Under the pieces are notes generated by a model. The model saw only the letters and a program-made list of their open reading frames with translations. It was not told the DNA's origin and did not search any database. Of a stretch of DNA of 8,952 nucleotides, positions 1-6,337 are shown piece by piece (within the stretch, counting starts at the first letter, position 1; each line of letters opens with the position of its first letter). Origin of the DNA: Comamonadaceae bacterium (GTDB lineage: Bacteria; Pseudomonadota; Gammaproteobacteria; Burkholderiales; Burkholderiaceae_C); NCBI GenBank assembly GCA_947463845.1, contig CANHUM010000049.1:1-8952 (forward strand). Reading direction: 5' to 3'. A program made the translations under genes and the position numbers.

Positions 1-287
1 AGCAAGATCCGGTCGGAGGCTTCAGCTACCTTCTGAAACTACCGCCTGGCGCATGGGACAGACCGCACTGGCACACGGGCCCGGCACGCCTTCTGGTGAT
101 CCGCGGTGTGCTGATGCTGGGATTAGGTGCTGATTTCAAGCGAGAAAAGGCGACCCCCTTTGCAGCGGGGTCAGTCCTACATGTCCCTGCCCATGAAATT
201 CATTTTGATGGCTGCGATACGGAGACTTTGGTCTTCGGCGTCGCACAAGGACCATGGTCGACGCTCTATGTCAACGGCGATAACTGA
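1..287 (+). CDS. Cupin-domain protein, C-terminal part (5' end outside window)
   Basis: The frame is open from the left edge (first full codon at 3) to TGA at 285-287, giving 94 visible residues. The fragment has the small beta-barrel cupin pattern: a metal-ligand-like H-W-H (visible residues 22-24) after a W-D-R-P turn, a VIRGVL strand, then a G-S-V-L-H-V-P-A-H-E-I-H-F segment typical of the second cupin motif, with His at 64 and 67. Cupins of this size are usually metal-binding enzymes or sensors; substrate and role cannot be told here. An internal ATG at 96 is not the start, because homology-like sequence continues upstream of it. Codon use looks less GC-biased than in the neighbours (CTA twice, TTA, AGA and CGA within 94 codons). 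The gene converges on the MFS gene with 89 bp between them. Confidence 0.72.
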   Translation, partial: QDPVGGFSYLLKLPPGAWDRPHWHTGPARLLVIRGVLMLGLGADFKREKATPFAAGSVLHVPAHEIHFDGCDTETLVFGVAQGPWSTLYVNGDN

Positions 288-376
288 ATTTACCCGCTCC
301 GCTGAACCAGAGCGACGCTAAAGATCAATGATGGTCGGATGCTGCGTACAAATACAAGATCAGCCCTTAAAGAAAC
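288..376. other. Short convergent intergenic spacer
   Basis: This 89-bp gap lies between the stop codons of the cupin gene and the MFS transporter gene. I see no convincing intrinsic terminator on either strand: there is no GC-rich hairpin followed by a T run. How the metX operon transcript ends here is therefore not visible. Confidence 0.6.
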
Positions 377-1576
377 TCACCGCCTGCGCAGGAAAAACTG
401 CGCCACAGCCCCCGTCAAGGCAAAGGCCAGCATCATCCAGCCCAGGTTCACCGCACCTTCGTGCGGCACCAGCCCCACCAGATAGCCGCCAGCGGCGCCG
501 GTCAGTTGTTGCATCAGACCGGCCACCGCTGCGGCCGAGCCGGCCAGTGCGGGCAGCACGCCCACGGTCCCCGCCAGTGCGGGTGGGTTGATCAGGCCGT
601 GGCCCAAACCCAGCAAGACCAGCGGCAAAGCCACGGCCAAGGCTGCGTGCACACCCCCCAGGCCCAGCGCGAGCATCACGACCAGACCGCCCACGGTCAG
701 GGCCTGGCCCCAGGCCATCACGCGCGATTCGCCCGCCTGCGCAATCAGCCGCGAGGTCATGAAGTTGCCCAGGATGTAGGCCACGGGCACGGCCATGATG
801 AACCAGCCAATGCCGTCCGGGCCGATGCCGTAACCCTTGAGCACGATGGGTGCCCCGGCCAGGAAGGCGTAAAACGTGGCGGTGGTGGCCGCGAGGATGG
901 CGACATACAGCACAAAGCGCGGCTCGCGCAGCAGGCGTGCATAAGCACTCAGCATGGTCCGCAGCCAGTGACCTTTGGCGGGTGCGGGTGGGGTCACACG
1001 CGGCAAGCCCAGCCAGGCCGCCACCAAAAGCACCGCGGCCAACACCGCCAGCAACACAAAGTTGCTTTGCCAGCCCAAGCGCACATGGAGCTGTCCGCCA
1101 ATCAGTGTGGCCAGCGGCGGGCACATGCCCAGCGCCATGCCGATGTAGGCCATGACGCGGGTGCGCTGCGGCCCGGTAAACAGATCTTGCACCATGGAGC
1201 GGCCCACCACCATGCTGGCGGCGCTGCCTGCGCCTTGCAGTACGCGGGCGGCGGTGAGCGTGGCGATGTCGGCGGCCAGCGCAGCCATGACGGACGCCAG
1301 CCCCGCCACCACCAAGCCCAGTATCAAAATCGGTTTGCGCCCGTGCCGGTCAGACAGCGGACCGTACACCAGCTGCAAGGCGCCGTAGGCGATCACATAG
1401 CCGCTGAAGGTCAGCTGCACATCCGCCTGTGAAGTGTCAAAGATCGCGCCCCATTCCTGCATGGAGGGCAGGCACAAGGTCATGGCCAGCAGGCCAAACG
1501 AAATTTGTGCCAGCACGATGGCGATCAGCCAGTTGCCGTGAGCGGGTGGCCCCTGTGTGGCTGGCGCTGTGGCCAT
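377..1576 (-). CDS. MFS transporter, Bcr/CflA-like drug-efflux family
   Basis: A 399-residue inner-membrane protein with about 12 hydrophobic segments, the normal size for the DHA1/Bcr-CflA group of proton-driven exporters. The loop after the second membrane segment carries the major-facilitator motif A, GPLSDRHGRKP (72-82). The fourth segment begins A-A-R-V-L-Q-G-A-G (109-117), the form seen in Bcr/CflA proteins. The tail ends in R-R-R. The family exports drugs and small metabolites such as amino-acid derivatives; the substrate cannot be read from sequence. The ATG lies 3 bp after the metW stop with no good ribosome-binding site, so translation is probably coupled to metW. It is the third gene of the metX operon and should be co-controlled by the leader upstream of metX. 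Family call is firm; a methionine-related substrate is only inference from position. Confidence 0.88.
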   Translation of the reverse strand: MATAPATQGPPAHGNWLIAIVLAQISFGLLAMTLCLPSMQEWGAIFDTSQADVQLTFSGYVIAYGALQLVYGPLSDRHGRKPILILGLVVAGLASVMAALAADIATLTAARVLQGAGSAASMVVGRSMVQDLFTGPQRTRVMAYIGMALGMCPPLATLIGGQLHVRLGWQSNFVLLAVLAAVLLVAAWLGLPRVTPPAPAKGHWLRTMLSAYARLLREPRFVLYVAILAATTATFYAFLAGAPIVLKGYGIGPDGIGWFIMAVPVAYILGNFMTSRLIAQAGESRVMAWGQALTVGGLVVMLALGLGGVHAALAVALPLVLLGLGHGLINPPALAGTVGVLPALAGSAAAVAGLMQQLTGAAGGYLVGLVPHEGAVNLGWMMLAFALTGAVAQFFLRRR

Positions 1577-1579
1577 GGG

Positions 1580-2164
1580 TCAGTTGCGCTGCAGCTTGTA
1601 GACCGCAGTCCCCGCCATCAGGTTGGGCAAGATGCGTACTTCCTGGCCCTGGTGCAGGCCAAAGGCGTCCATGATGCGCAAATGGTTCTTGCGGGCCAGG
1701 TCGCCAAAGTCGGCGTAGGTGCCCACGCGGATGTTGGGGGTGTCGTACCACTGGTAGGGCAGCCGCTTGGTCACCGGCATGCGGCCTTGCAGCACGCTCA
1801 GGCGGTTGAACCAGTGCGCAAAATTGGGAAAAGCCACAATGCCGATCTGACCCACGCGCACCGTCTCGCGCAGCATGGTTTCGGCGTTGCGCAGGTGTTG
1901 CAGGGTGTCGATCTGCAGCACCACATCAAACGATTGGTCGGCAAACAGGCTCAGGCCCTCGTCCAGATTCAGCTGCAGCACATTCACACCGCGTTGCACA
2001 CAGGCGTGCACATTGGCATCGTCCAGCTCCACGCCGTATCCGGTGCAGCCTCGGTGTTGCTGCAAATGGGCCAGCAAGGCGCCGTCGCCGCAGCCCAAAT
2101 CCAGCACGCGGGCGCCTTGCGGCACCAGTCGTGCGATGGCTTGCATGATCAGGGGGTCGCTCAT
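1580..2164 (-). CDS. metW: Methionine biosynthesis protein MetW
   Basis: A 194-residue class I methyltransferase-fold protein of normal MetW length. The SAM-binding motif [10 protein letters not shown], is at 20-28, an acidic strand end (V-E-L-D, 45-48) follows, and N-L-D-E-G-L is at 66-71. The MetW signatures FPNFAHW (112-118) and [10 protein letters not shown] (135-144) are clear. MetW is the usual partner of MetX in proteobacteria that use the MetX/MetW route and is thought to support homoserine acylation; its own methyl-transfer reaction is not established. The start codon overlaps the metX stop by 4 bp (ATGA) and is preceded by a near-perfect Shine-Dalgarno (AAGGAGGT, 2177-2170, 5 nt spacing) inside the end of metX. 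The MFS gene follows after 3 bp. Confidence 0.95.
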   Translation of the reverse strand: MSDPLIMQAIARLVPQGARVLDLGCGDGALLAHLQQHRGCTGYGVELDDANVHACVQRGVNVLQLNLDEGLSLFADQSFDVVLQIDTLQHLRNAETMLRETVRVGQIGIVAFPNFAHWFNRLSVLQGRMPVTKRLPYQWYDTPNIRVGTYADFGDLARKNHLRIMDAFGLHQGQEVRILPNLMAGTAVYKLQRN

Positions 2165-3315
2165 GCGGCACCTCCTTCGTTCAAGGATTGGGCCACGTTG
2201 TCAAAGTAAGAGCGCACCACGCTCATGTAGCGAGCATCGTCCAACAAAAAGGCGTCGTGCCCGTGGGGTGCGTCGATTTCGGCATAGCTCACGTTGCGGC
2301 GGTTATCCAGCAGGGCCTTGACCATTTCGCGGCTGCGGGCAGGCGAGAAGCGCCAGTCGGTACTGAAGCTGACGAGTAAAAATTGGCAGCGGGCGCGGGC
2401 AAAGGCCTGCGACAGGTCACCGCCAAAAGCACGGGCCGGGTCAAAGTAATCGAGCGCCCGGGTGATCAACAAATAGGTGTTGGCGTCAAAGTACTCGCTG
2501 AACTTGTCGCCCTGGTAGCGCAGGTAGCTTTCGATCTGGAATTCCACATCTTGTGTGGAGTATTTGTAGCCGGTGGCGTTGTGCGTGACGGCCTCGCGCA
2601 GCTCTCGGCCAAACTTTTCGTTCATCACGTCATCGCTCAGGTACGTGATGTGGCCGATCATGCGGGCGATGCGCAGGCCGCGTTTGGGCACCACGCCTTG
2701 CGCGTAAAAGTGGCCATCGTGGAAGTCCGGGTCGGTCACGATGGCGCGGCGGGCCACTTCGTTGAAGGCGATGTTTTCGGCGTTCAGGTTGGGGGCGCTG
2801 GCCACCACCACCGCGTGCTTCACGCGTTCGGGGTATTGCAGCGTCCAACTCAGCGCCTGCATGCCGCCCAGGCTGCCGCCCATCACGGCGGCCAGTTGTT
2901 CAATGCCCAAAGCGTCCAGCAAGCGGGCTTGCGCGTTGACCCAATCTTCCACCGTGACCACCGGAAAGTCCGCGCCGTACACGGTGCCGGTGTCGGGGTT
3001 CACATGCATGGGGCCGGTGGAGCCAAAGCACGAGCCCAGGTTGTTCACGCCGATCACAAAAAATCGGTTGGTGTCGAGCGATTTGCCGGGGCCGATCATG
3101 TTGTCCCACCAGCCCACATTGTGGGGTTGGTCGGCGTACACGCCCGCCACATGGTGCGAGGCGTTGAGCGCGTGGCAGATCAGCACGGCGTTGGATTTGT
3201 CGGCGTTGAGCGTGCCGTAGGTTTCGTAGCTCAGTGAATAGCCACGGATGGACGCGCCACTTTGCAAAGGCAAAGGCGCTTCAAACAGCATGCTTTGGGA
3301 TTCGGCGATCAGCAT
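2161..3315 (-). CDS. metX: Homoserine O-acyltransferase MetX (probably O-succinyltransferase type)
   Basis: A 384-residue alpha/beta-hydrolase-fold enzyme, full length for the family. It acylates the hydroxyl of L-homoserine from an acyl-CoA, the first committed step of methionine synthesis, in the cytoplasm. The nucleophile elbow M-G-G-S-L-G-G places catalytic Ser at 148. Asp320 lies in F-S-T-D-W-R-F and His353 in H-G-H-D-A-F-L, completing the triad. Family hallmarks NASHH (51-55) and G-W-W-D (68-71) are present. As I recall, the residue two after the catalytic Asp (here Arg322) separates succinyl-CoA from acetyl-CoA users, and Arg is the succinyl form; this needs checking. The start at 3315 lacks a visible Shine-Dalgarno; an in-frame ATG eight codons later (3291) has none either, so the longer form was kept. 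It is first in metX-metW-MFS and lies directly behind a SAM-II-type leader. Confidence 0.95.
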   Translation of the reverse strand: MLIAESQSMLFEAPLPLQSGASIRGYSLSYETYGTLNADKSNAVLICHALNASHHVAGVYADQPHNVGWWDNMIGPGKSLDTNRFFVIGVNNLGSCFGSTGPMHVNPDTGTVYGADFPVVTVEDWVNAQARLLDALGIEQLAAVMGGSLGGMQALSWTLQYPERVKHAVVVASAPNLNAENIAFNEVARRAIVTDPDFHDGHFYAQGVVPKRGLRIARMIGHITYLSDDVMNEKFGRELREAVTHNATGYKYSTQDVEFQIESYLRYQGDKFSEYFDANTYLLITRALDYFDPARAFGGDLSQAFARARCQFLLVSFSTDWRFSPARSREMVKALLDNRRNVSYAEIDAPHGHDAFLLDDARYMSVVRSYFDNVAQSLNEGGAA

Positions 3316-3335
3316 CGAATGTGTTCAGGTGTTCA

Positions 3336-3376
3336 AAAAAACAAAACCCGGCTTCGCAGTCAGCTGGGCCGGGCTT
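3336..3376 (-). terminator. Intrinsic terminator in the metX leader (riboswitch expression platform)
   Basis: Read on the minus strand, AAGCCCGGC (3376-3368) pairs over 9 bp, including one G-U, with GCCGGGTTT (3352-3344). The loop is 15 nt. The stem is followed by TGTTTTTTT, ending about 20 nt before the metX ATG. This is a textbook rho-independent terminator placed between aptamer and gene. On the + strand the stem has an A-C mismatch and no T run, so it works in the metX direction only. A segment GCCGG (3432-3428), made of P1 and linker bases, could pair with CCGGC (3372-3368) of the terminator's 5' arm and act as antiterminator; that part is inference. Confidence 0.88.
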
Positions 3377-3393
3377 CAGTGGGTTGAAACACA

Positions 3394-3459
3394 CGCCATT
3401 TAGCTGAATTTCGGGACCATCACGGTTCCGGCGCCCGCAATCGGGTTCAAATCGGCGCA
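3394..3459 (-). promoter_or_regulatory. SAM-II riboswitch aptamer with an extra hairpin, metX leader
   Basis: The minus strand fits the SAM-II (metA-type) aptamer as I remember it. P1 is GCGCC (3458-3454) with GGCGC (3435-3431). The loop between carries conserved GATTT (3453-3449), AACC (3447-3444) and TTGC (3440-3437). Downstream is GCTAAA (3404-3399). The pseudoknot can form: TTGC pairs with GC and AA of GCTAAA, leaving the ligand-contact U (3402) unpaired as in the known structure, and CC of the loop pairs with GG (3397-3396). Between P1 and the AAAT..GCTAAA part sits an added 7-bp hairpin with one A-C mismatch (CGGAACC 3430-3424 with GGTCCCG 3418-3412, loop GTGAT), which lengthens the linker from 11 nt in the reference to 26. 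SAM binding should favour the following terminator and shut off metX-metW-MFS. Family match and pairing are strong; no covariance search was run. Confidence 0.85.
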
Positions 3460-3474
3460 TGGGGCGAGTATATG
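3446..3474 (+). promoter_or_regulatory. Candidate FNT gene promoter, overlapping the metX promoter
   Basis: TTCAAA (3446-3451) and TATATG (3469-3474) are spaced 17 bp apart and each matches the sigma-70 consensus at 4 of 6 positions. The -10 shares bases 3469-3472 with the minus-strand -10 of metX. Transcription would begin near 3481, about 26 nt before the chosen FNT start. Confidence 0.35.
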
Positions 3475-3497
3475 ACGAACGGATTGGCCCCTTGCCA
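3467..3497 (-). promoter_or_regulatory. Candidate metX promoter
   Basis: On the minus strand a good -10 box, TATACT (3472-3467), puts the start of transcription near 3460, immediately before the riboswitch P1 stem. The -35 is weak: TGGCAA (3497-3492) at a long 19-bp spacing. The location is what the riboswitch would need, which raises confidence in the -10. Confidence 0.5.
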
Positions 3498-3506
3498 GGA
3501 GCGTAC

Positions 3507-4322
3507 ATGCCCGATCTTGATGGCTTCAACGCCTACAGCCCCGTTGAAATCGCCCGCCGCATCGAGTCGGTGGGCGAGGCCAAGGCCCGCATGGCGGCCT
3601 TGCCGCTGGCTTTGCTGGGCGTGTTGGCCGGGGCCTTCATTGGCCTGGGCGCCATGCTGTTTGTGCTGGTCAAGTCCGATGCCACGCTGGGCTTTGCGGC
3701 CAGTTCGGTGCTGGGTGGTCTGGTGTTTTCGGTGGGTCTGTTCATGGTGGTGGTGGCCGGGGCCGAGCTGTTCACGGGCAACAACCTGATCGTGATGGCC
3801 TGGGCCGATGGCCGTGTCAGCACGGCGCAGGTGCTGCGCAATTGGGGCATCGTGTGCCTGGCCAATTTTGTGGGCGCCGCCGCTTTGGCGTTGCTGGTGT
3901 TTGCCAGCGGCCATGCCAGCCTGAATGGCGGCGCGGTGGCGCACAAGGTGGTGCAGATGGCCCTGGCCAAGCAAGAGCTGCCGTTTGTCACGGCCTTGTT
4001 GCGCGGGGTGCTGTGCAATGTGTTGGTGTGCATGGCGGTGTGGATGGCCATGGCCGGGCGCAGCGTGACCGACAAGGCGGTGGCCGTCATGCTGCCGGTC
4101 ATGGCGTTTGTGGCGGCCGGTTTTGAGCACAGCATTGCCAACATGTACCTGATGCCGCTGGCCATGCTGCTGCAGCACAACGGCCTGACGGGCCACGCCG
4201 CCATCACCTGGGGCGGCATGTTGGGCAATTTGTTCCCCGTGATTTTGGGCAATGTGTTGGGCGGCGCGGTCTTGGTGGCCGGGGTTTACCACGTCATTTA
4301 CAAGCGCCAGCCTCCGGCTTGA
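3507..4322 (+). CDS. Formate/nitrite transporter (FNT) family channel
   Basis: A 271-residue inner-membrane protein of the pentameric FNT family (FocA, NirC, HSC types), which passes small monovalent anions such as formate, nitrite or hydrosulfide. Six membrane segments are apparent. Signatures are GAELFTGN (85-92, with Thr90 where FocA has its gating Thr91), RGVLCN (166-171) and G-F-E-H-S-I-A-N-M (205-213), whose His208 matches the central pore histidine of FocA. G-N-V-L-G-G (248-253) follows in the last segment. The ATG at 3507 has AGGAG (3497-3501) 5 nt upstream. An in-frame ATG at 3459 would add 16 residues but has no ribosome-binding site and lies in the metX riboswitch/promoter region, so it was rejected. 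The substrate cannot be assigned, and there is no nitrite reductase or formate lyase beside it. It is divergent from metX and convergent with the TMEM165 gene. Confidence 0.93.
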   Translation: MPDLDGFNAYSPVEIARRIESVGEAKARMAALPLALLGVLAGAFIGLGAMLFVLVKSDATLGFAASSVLGGLVFSVGLFMVVVAGAELFTGNNLIVMAWADGRVSTAQVLRNWGIVCLANFVGAAALALLVFASGHASLNGGAVAHKVVQMALAKQELPFVTALLRGVLCNVLVCMAVWMAMAGRSVTDKAVAVMLPVMAFVAAGFEHSIANMYLMPLAMLLQHNGLTGHAAITWGGMLGNLFPVILGNVLGGAVLVAGVYHVIYKRQPPA

Positions 4323-4334
4323 TGCCCGGGCGCC

Positions 4335-4357
4335 GGGGCTTGAGCGCTCAAGCGCCC
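4335..4357. terminator. Hairpin shared by two convergent genes
   Basis: GGGGCTTGA (4335-4343) pairs with TCAAGCGCCC (4348-4357) around a GCGC loop, with one bulged G. The core CTTGAGCGCTCAAG is a perfect 14-bp palindrome. It lies 13 bp after the FNT stop, and its right arm contains the stop codon of the minus-strand TMEM165 gene. No T run follows on either side, so it is at best a weak or bidirectional terminator. Confidence 0.4.
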
Positions 4358-4914
4358 CAGCCCGACAGCGCGATCACGCCCAACACGGCGAAGATGCCTG
4401 CCGAGACCATGTGCACCAGACGCAGCGGCACGCGCTTGGTGATGGCGTCGCCCAGCCACACCACGGGGGCGTTGGCCAGCATCATGCCCAGCGTGGTGCC
4501 GGCCACCACGGCGAACCAGGCCTGGTATTGCGCAGCCAGCATGACGGTGGCGATCTGGGTCTTGTCGCCCATCTCGGCCAGAAAGAAGGCCACCACGGTG
4601 GTCAGGAACACGCCCATGCGCGGGGCGCTTTCGCCGGCATCGTCGTCCAGCTTGTCCGGAATCAGCATCCACACCGCCATGGCGATGAAGGATGCGCCCA
4701 GAATCCAGCGCAGCATGTCGGGGCCCATGACGGTCGTGATCCAGCTGCCAACCGCGCCCGCCAGGCCATGGTTGGCCAACGTGGCCACCAGAATGCCCAG
4801 GACGATGGGCCAGGGTTTGCGAAAACGTGCGGCCAGTACCAGTGACAGAAGTTGGGTTTTGTCACCCATTTCGGCCAGGGCCACGATACCGGTGGAGATG
4901 AGGAAGGCTTCCAT
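4348..4914 (-). CDS. TMEM165/GDT1 (UPF0016) family cation exporter
   Basis: A 188-residue membrane protein with two homologous halves of about three membrane segments each. Each half carries the family motif E-M-G-D-K-T-Q: residues 15-21 and 114-120. The acidic residues of these two motifs form the cation site in the family, and bacterial members studied so far export Mn2+ (eukaryotic ones move Mn2+/Ca2+ against protons). Length and the internal duplication are typical. The acidic linker after the first half (D-K-L-D-D-D, 87-92) is normal. The ATG at 4914 matches the usual N-terminus, but no good Shine-Dalgarno precedes it; the nearest AGG is 13 nt away. Single-gene unit, divergent from the Amt gene. 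I looked for a yybP-ykoY manganese riboswitch upstream and found none. Substrate (Mn2+) is by family. Confidence 0.9.
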   Translation of the reverse strand: MEAFLISTGIVALAEMGDKTQLLSLVLAARFRKPWPIVLGILVATLANHGLAGAVGSWITTVMGPDMLRWILGASFIAMAVWMLIPDKLDDDAGESAPRMGVFLTTVVAFFLAEMGDKTQIATVMLAAQYQAWFAVVAGTTLGMMLANAPVVWLGDAITKRVPLRLVHMVSAGIFAVLGVIALSGWGA

Positions 4915-5004
4915 GAAAGTGCGGGAACCTGCCCGTCAGATCAAACGAATAAACCCGATCTTAATGGACCCGTTGTTGAGCGATGGGGCCAGAGAAGTCG
5001 TTTT

Positions 5005-5020
5005 GGGTGCGCTTCTTGCT
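5005..5020 (+). promoter_or_regulatory. Possible sigma-54 promoter of the Amt gene
   Basis: GGGTGCG, four bases, then TTGCT: the invariant -24 GG (5006-5007) and -12 GC (5018-5019) are spaced exactly 10 bp apart and the -12 element is perfect, while the -24 element matches at 4 of 7. Ammonium transporter genes are classic NtrC/sigma-54 targets under nitrogen limitation, which adds weight. The predicted start of transcription would be near 5031. Confidence 0.4.
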
Positions 5021-5025
5021 TGGAT

Positions 5026-5063
5026 TTGGTGCGCCGGGTGCTTTGGTACCCGAAATGCACCAA
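5026..5063 (+). repeat. Nested inverted repeat in the Amt leader
   Basis: TTGGTGC (5026-5032) is perfectly complementary to GCACCAA (5057-5063). Inside it CGGGT (5035-5039) pairs with ACCCG (5048-5052) around an 8-nt loop. As RNA this is a 12-bp, 38-nt hairpin ending 18 nt before the ribosome-binding site. As DNA its outer arms look like NtrC half-sites (consensus TGCACC/GGTGCA). It could be an operator or a leader structure. Confidence 0.55.
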
Positions 5064-5093
5064 TACAGGGCAAAAATATTCAGGAAGACCATC

Positions 5094-6296
5094 GTGGAAG
5101 CACTTAAACAGGGCGCAGATGCGCTATTTATCTTGTTGGGCGGGATCATGGTGTTGGCCATGCACGCCGGGTTTGCATTTTTGGAGCTGGGCACGGTTCG
5201 CAAAAAGAGCCAGGTGAATGCCCTGGTCAAAATCCTGGTCGATTTTTCTGTTTCGACCGTGGTTTATTTCGTGGTCGGTTACAGCGTGGCTTATGGCACC
5301 ACCTTTTTTGTGGGGGCCGAGCAGTTGGCTGCCAAGAACGGTTATGACCTGGTCAAATTTTTCTTTTTGCTGACCTTTGCGGCGGCCATTCCTGCCATCA
5401 TTTCGGGCGGCATTGCGGAGCGGGCCAAGTTCTGGCCGCAGTTGATTGCCACGGCCGTCATCGTTGGTTTCGTGTACCCCTTTTTCGAGGGCATCGTTTG
5501 GAACCAACACTTTGGCGTGCAAGCCTGGATCAAGGCGGTCACGGGCGATGAATTCCACGACTTTGCGGGCTCGGTGGTGGTGCATGCCATGGGCGGCTGG
5601 ATCGCATTGCCTGCCGTGGTGTTGCTGGGTGCGCGCTACAACCGCTACCGCAAGGACGGCGTGGTGTCGGCCCATCCGCCGTCGAGCATTCCTTTCCTGG
5701 CTTTGGGTTCCTGGATCCTGATCGTGGGCTGGTTTGGCTTCAACGTCATGAGTGCGCAGACCCTGGACAAAATGTCCGGTCTGGTGGCAGTCAATTCGCT
5801 GATGGCCATGGTCGGCGGAACCCTGGCGGCCCTGGTCTTGGGCAAAAATGACCCCGGCTTTGTTCACAACGGGCCCTTGGCGGGCCTGGTGGCGGTGTGT
5901 GCCGGCTCAGACTTGATGCACCCGTTTGGTGCGTTGGCGGCGGGGGCTGTGGCAGGTGGTTTGTTTGTCGTCATGTTCACCCTGACTCAAAACAAATGGA
6001 AGATCGACGATGTTCTGGGCGTGTGGCCTTTGCATGGCATTTGCGGCGCATGGGGTGGTATCGCAGCCGGCATTTTTGGCACCACTGCCTTGGGTGGTTT
6101 GGGGGGGGTCAATTTAACCGCCCAATTGATGGGCACGGCCTTGGGTGTGGGCTGGGCCTTGTTGGGCGGTTTGGTGATTTATGGCATTTTGAAAATCACC
6201 TTGGGTCTGAAACTCAGCCCGGAAGAAGAATATGACGGGGCCGATTTGAGCATCCACAAAATCAGCGCCAGCCCTGACCGTGAGGTGAGTTGGTAA
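5094..6296 (+). CDS. Amt/AmtB-family ammonium transporter
   Basis: A 400-residue inner-membrane ammonium channel, about 11 membrane segments. The conserved D-F-A-G-S with Asp156 and the twin pore histidines, His164 (V-V-V-H-A-M-G-G) and His314 (P-L-H-G-I-C-G-A-W-G), are intact. S-G-G-I-A-E-R (104-110) and G-W-F-G-F-N (212-217) are the other family marks. The cytoplasmic tail G-L-K-L-S-P-E-E-E-Y-D-G-A-D (371-384) is the part that contacts GlnK/PII proteins. The start was set at GTG 5094, because AGGAAG (5082-5087) lies 6 nt upstream and the protein then starts as related proteins do. Frame-open sequence upstream from ATG 4983 or 5055 has no ribosome-binding site and overlaps the leader hairpin. 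No signal peptide is seen, unlike E. coli AmtB, and no glnK gene is next to it. A terminator follows. Confidence 0.93.
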   Translation: MEALKQGADALFILLGGIMVLAMHAGFAFLELGTVRKKSQVNALVKILVDFSVSTVVYFVVGYSVAYGTTFFVGAEQLAAKNGYDLVKFFFLLTFAAAIPAIISGGIAERAKFWPQLIATAVIVGFVYPFFEGIVWNQHFGVQAWIKAVTGDEFHDFAGSVVVHAMGGWIALPAVVLLGARYNRYRKDGVVSAHPPSSIPFLALGSWILIVGWFGFNVMSAQTLDKMSGLVAVNSLMAMVGGTLAALVLGKNDPGFVHNGPLAGLVAVCAGSDLMHPFGALAAGAVAGGLFVVMFTLTQNKWKIDDVLGVWPLHGICGAWGGIAAGIFGTTALGGLGGVNLTAQLMGTALGVGWALLGGLVIYGILKITLGLKLSPEEEYDGADLSIHKISASPDREVSW

Positions 6297-6337
6297 AACA
6301 ACAGAAAACAGGTGCAGGCCCGATTTAATGGGGTATC

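Noticed and set aside
461..1432. Long open frame on the + strand across the MFS gene
   Set aside because: Its translation is rich in His, Gln and Arg with no family pattern; it is the antisense shadow of a clear MFS gene in GC-rich DNA.
2383..3237. Long open frame on the + strand across metX
   Set aside because: It is antisense to metX, whose catalytic residues and motifs are intact; the alternative protein has no recognisable domain.
3441..3458. tRNA-like T-arm sequence on the + strand (GGTTCAAATC)
   Set aside because: No acceptor stem, anticodon arm or CCA can be built around it; the same bases are explained by the SAM-II loop and P1 on the minus strand.
3459..3506. Upstream ATG that would lengthen the FNT protein by 16 residues
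   Set aside because: It has no ribosome-binding site and overlaps the riboswitch/promoter DNA; ATG 3507 has AGGAG at the right distance.
4915..5025. yybP-ykoY manganese riboswitch upstream of the TMEM165 gene
   Set aside because: I looked on the minus strand for the conserved loops and paired stems and did not find them; only a short AGATC...GATCT inverted repeat (4938-4961) is present, too weak to call.
4983..5093. 37-residue N-terminal extension of the Amt protein
   Set aside because: No ribosome-binding site at ATG 4983 or 5055, the sequence covers a leader hairpin and possible promoter, and GTG 5094 has AGGAAG 6 nt upstream.
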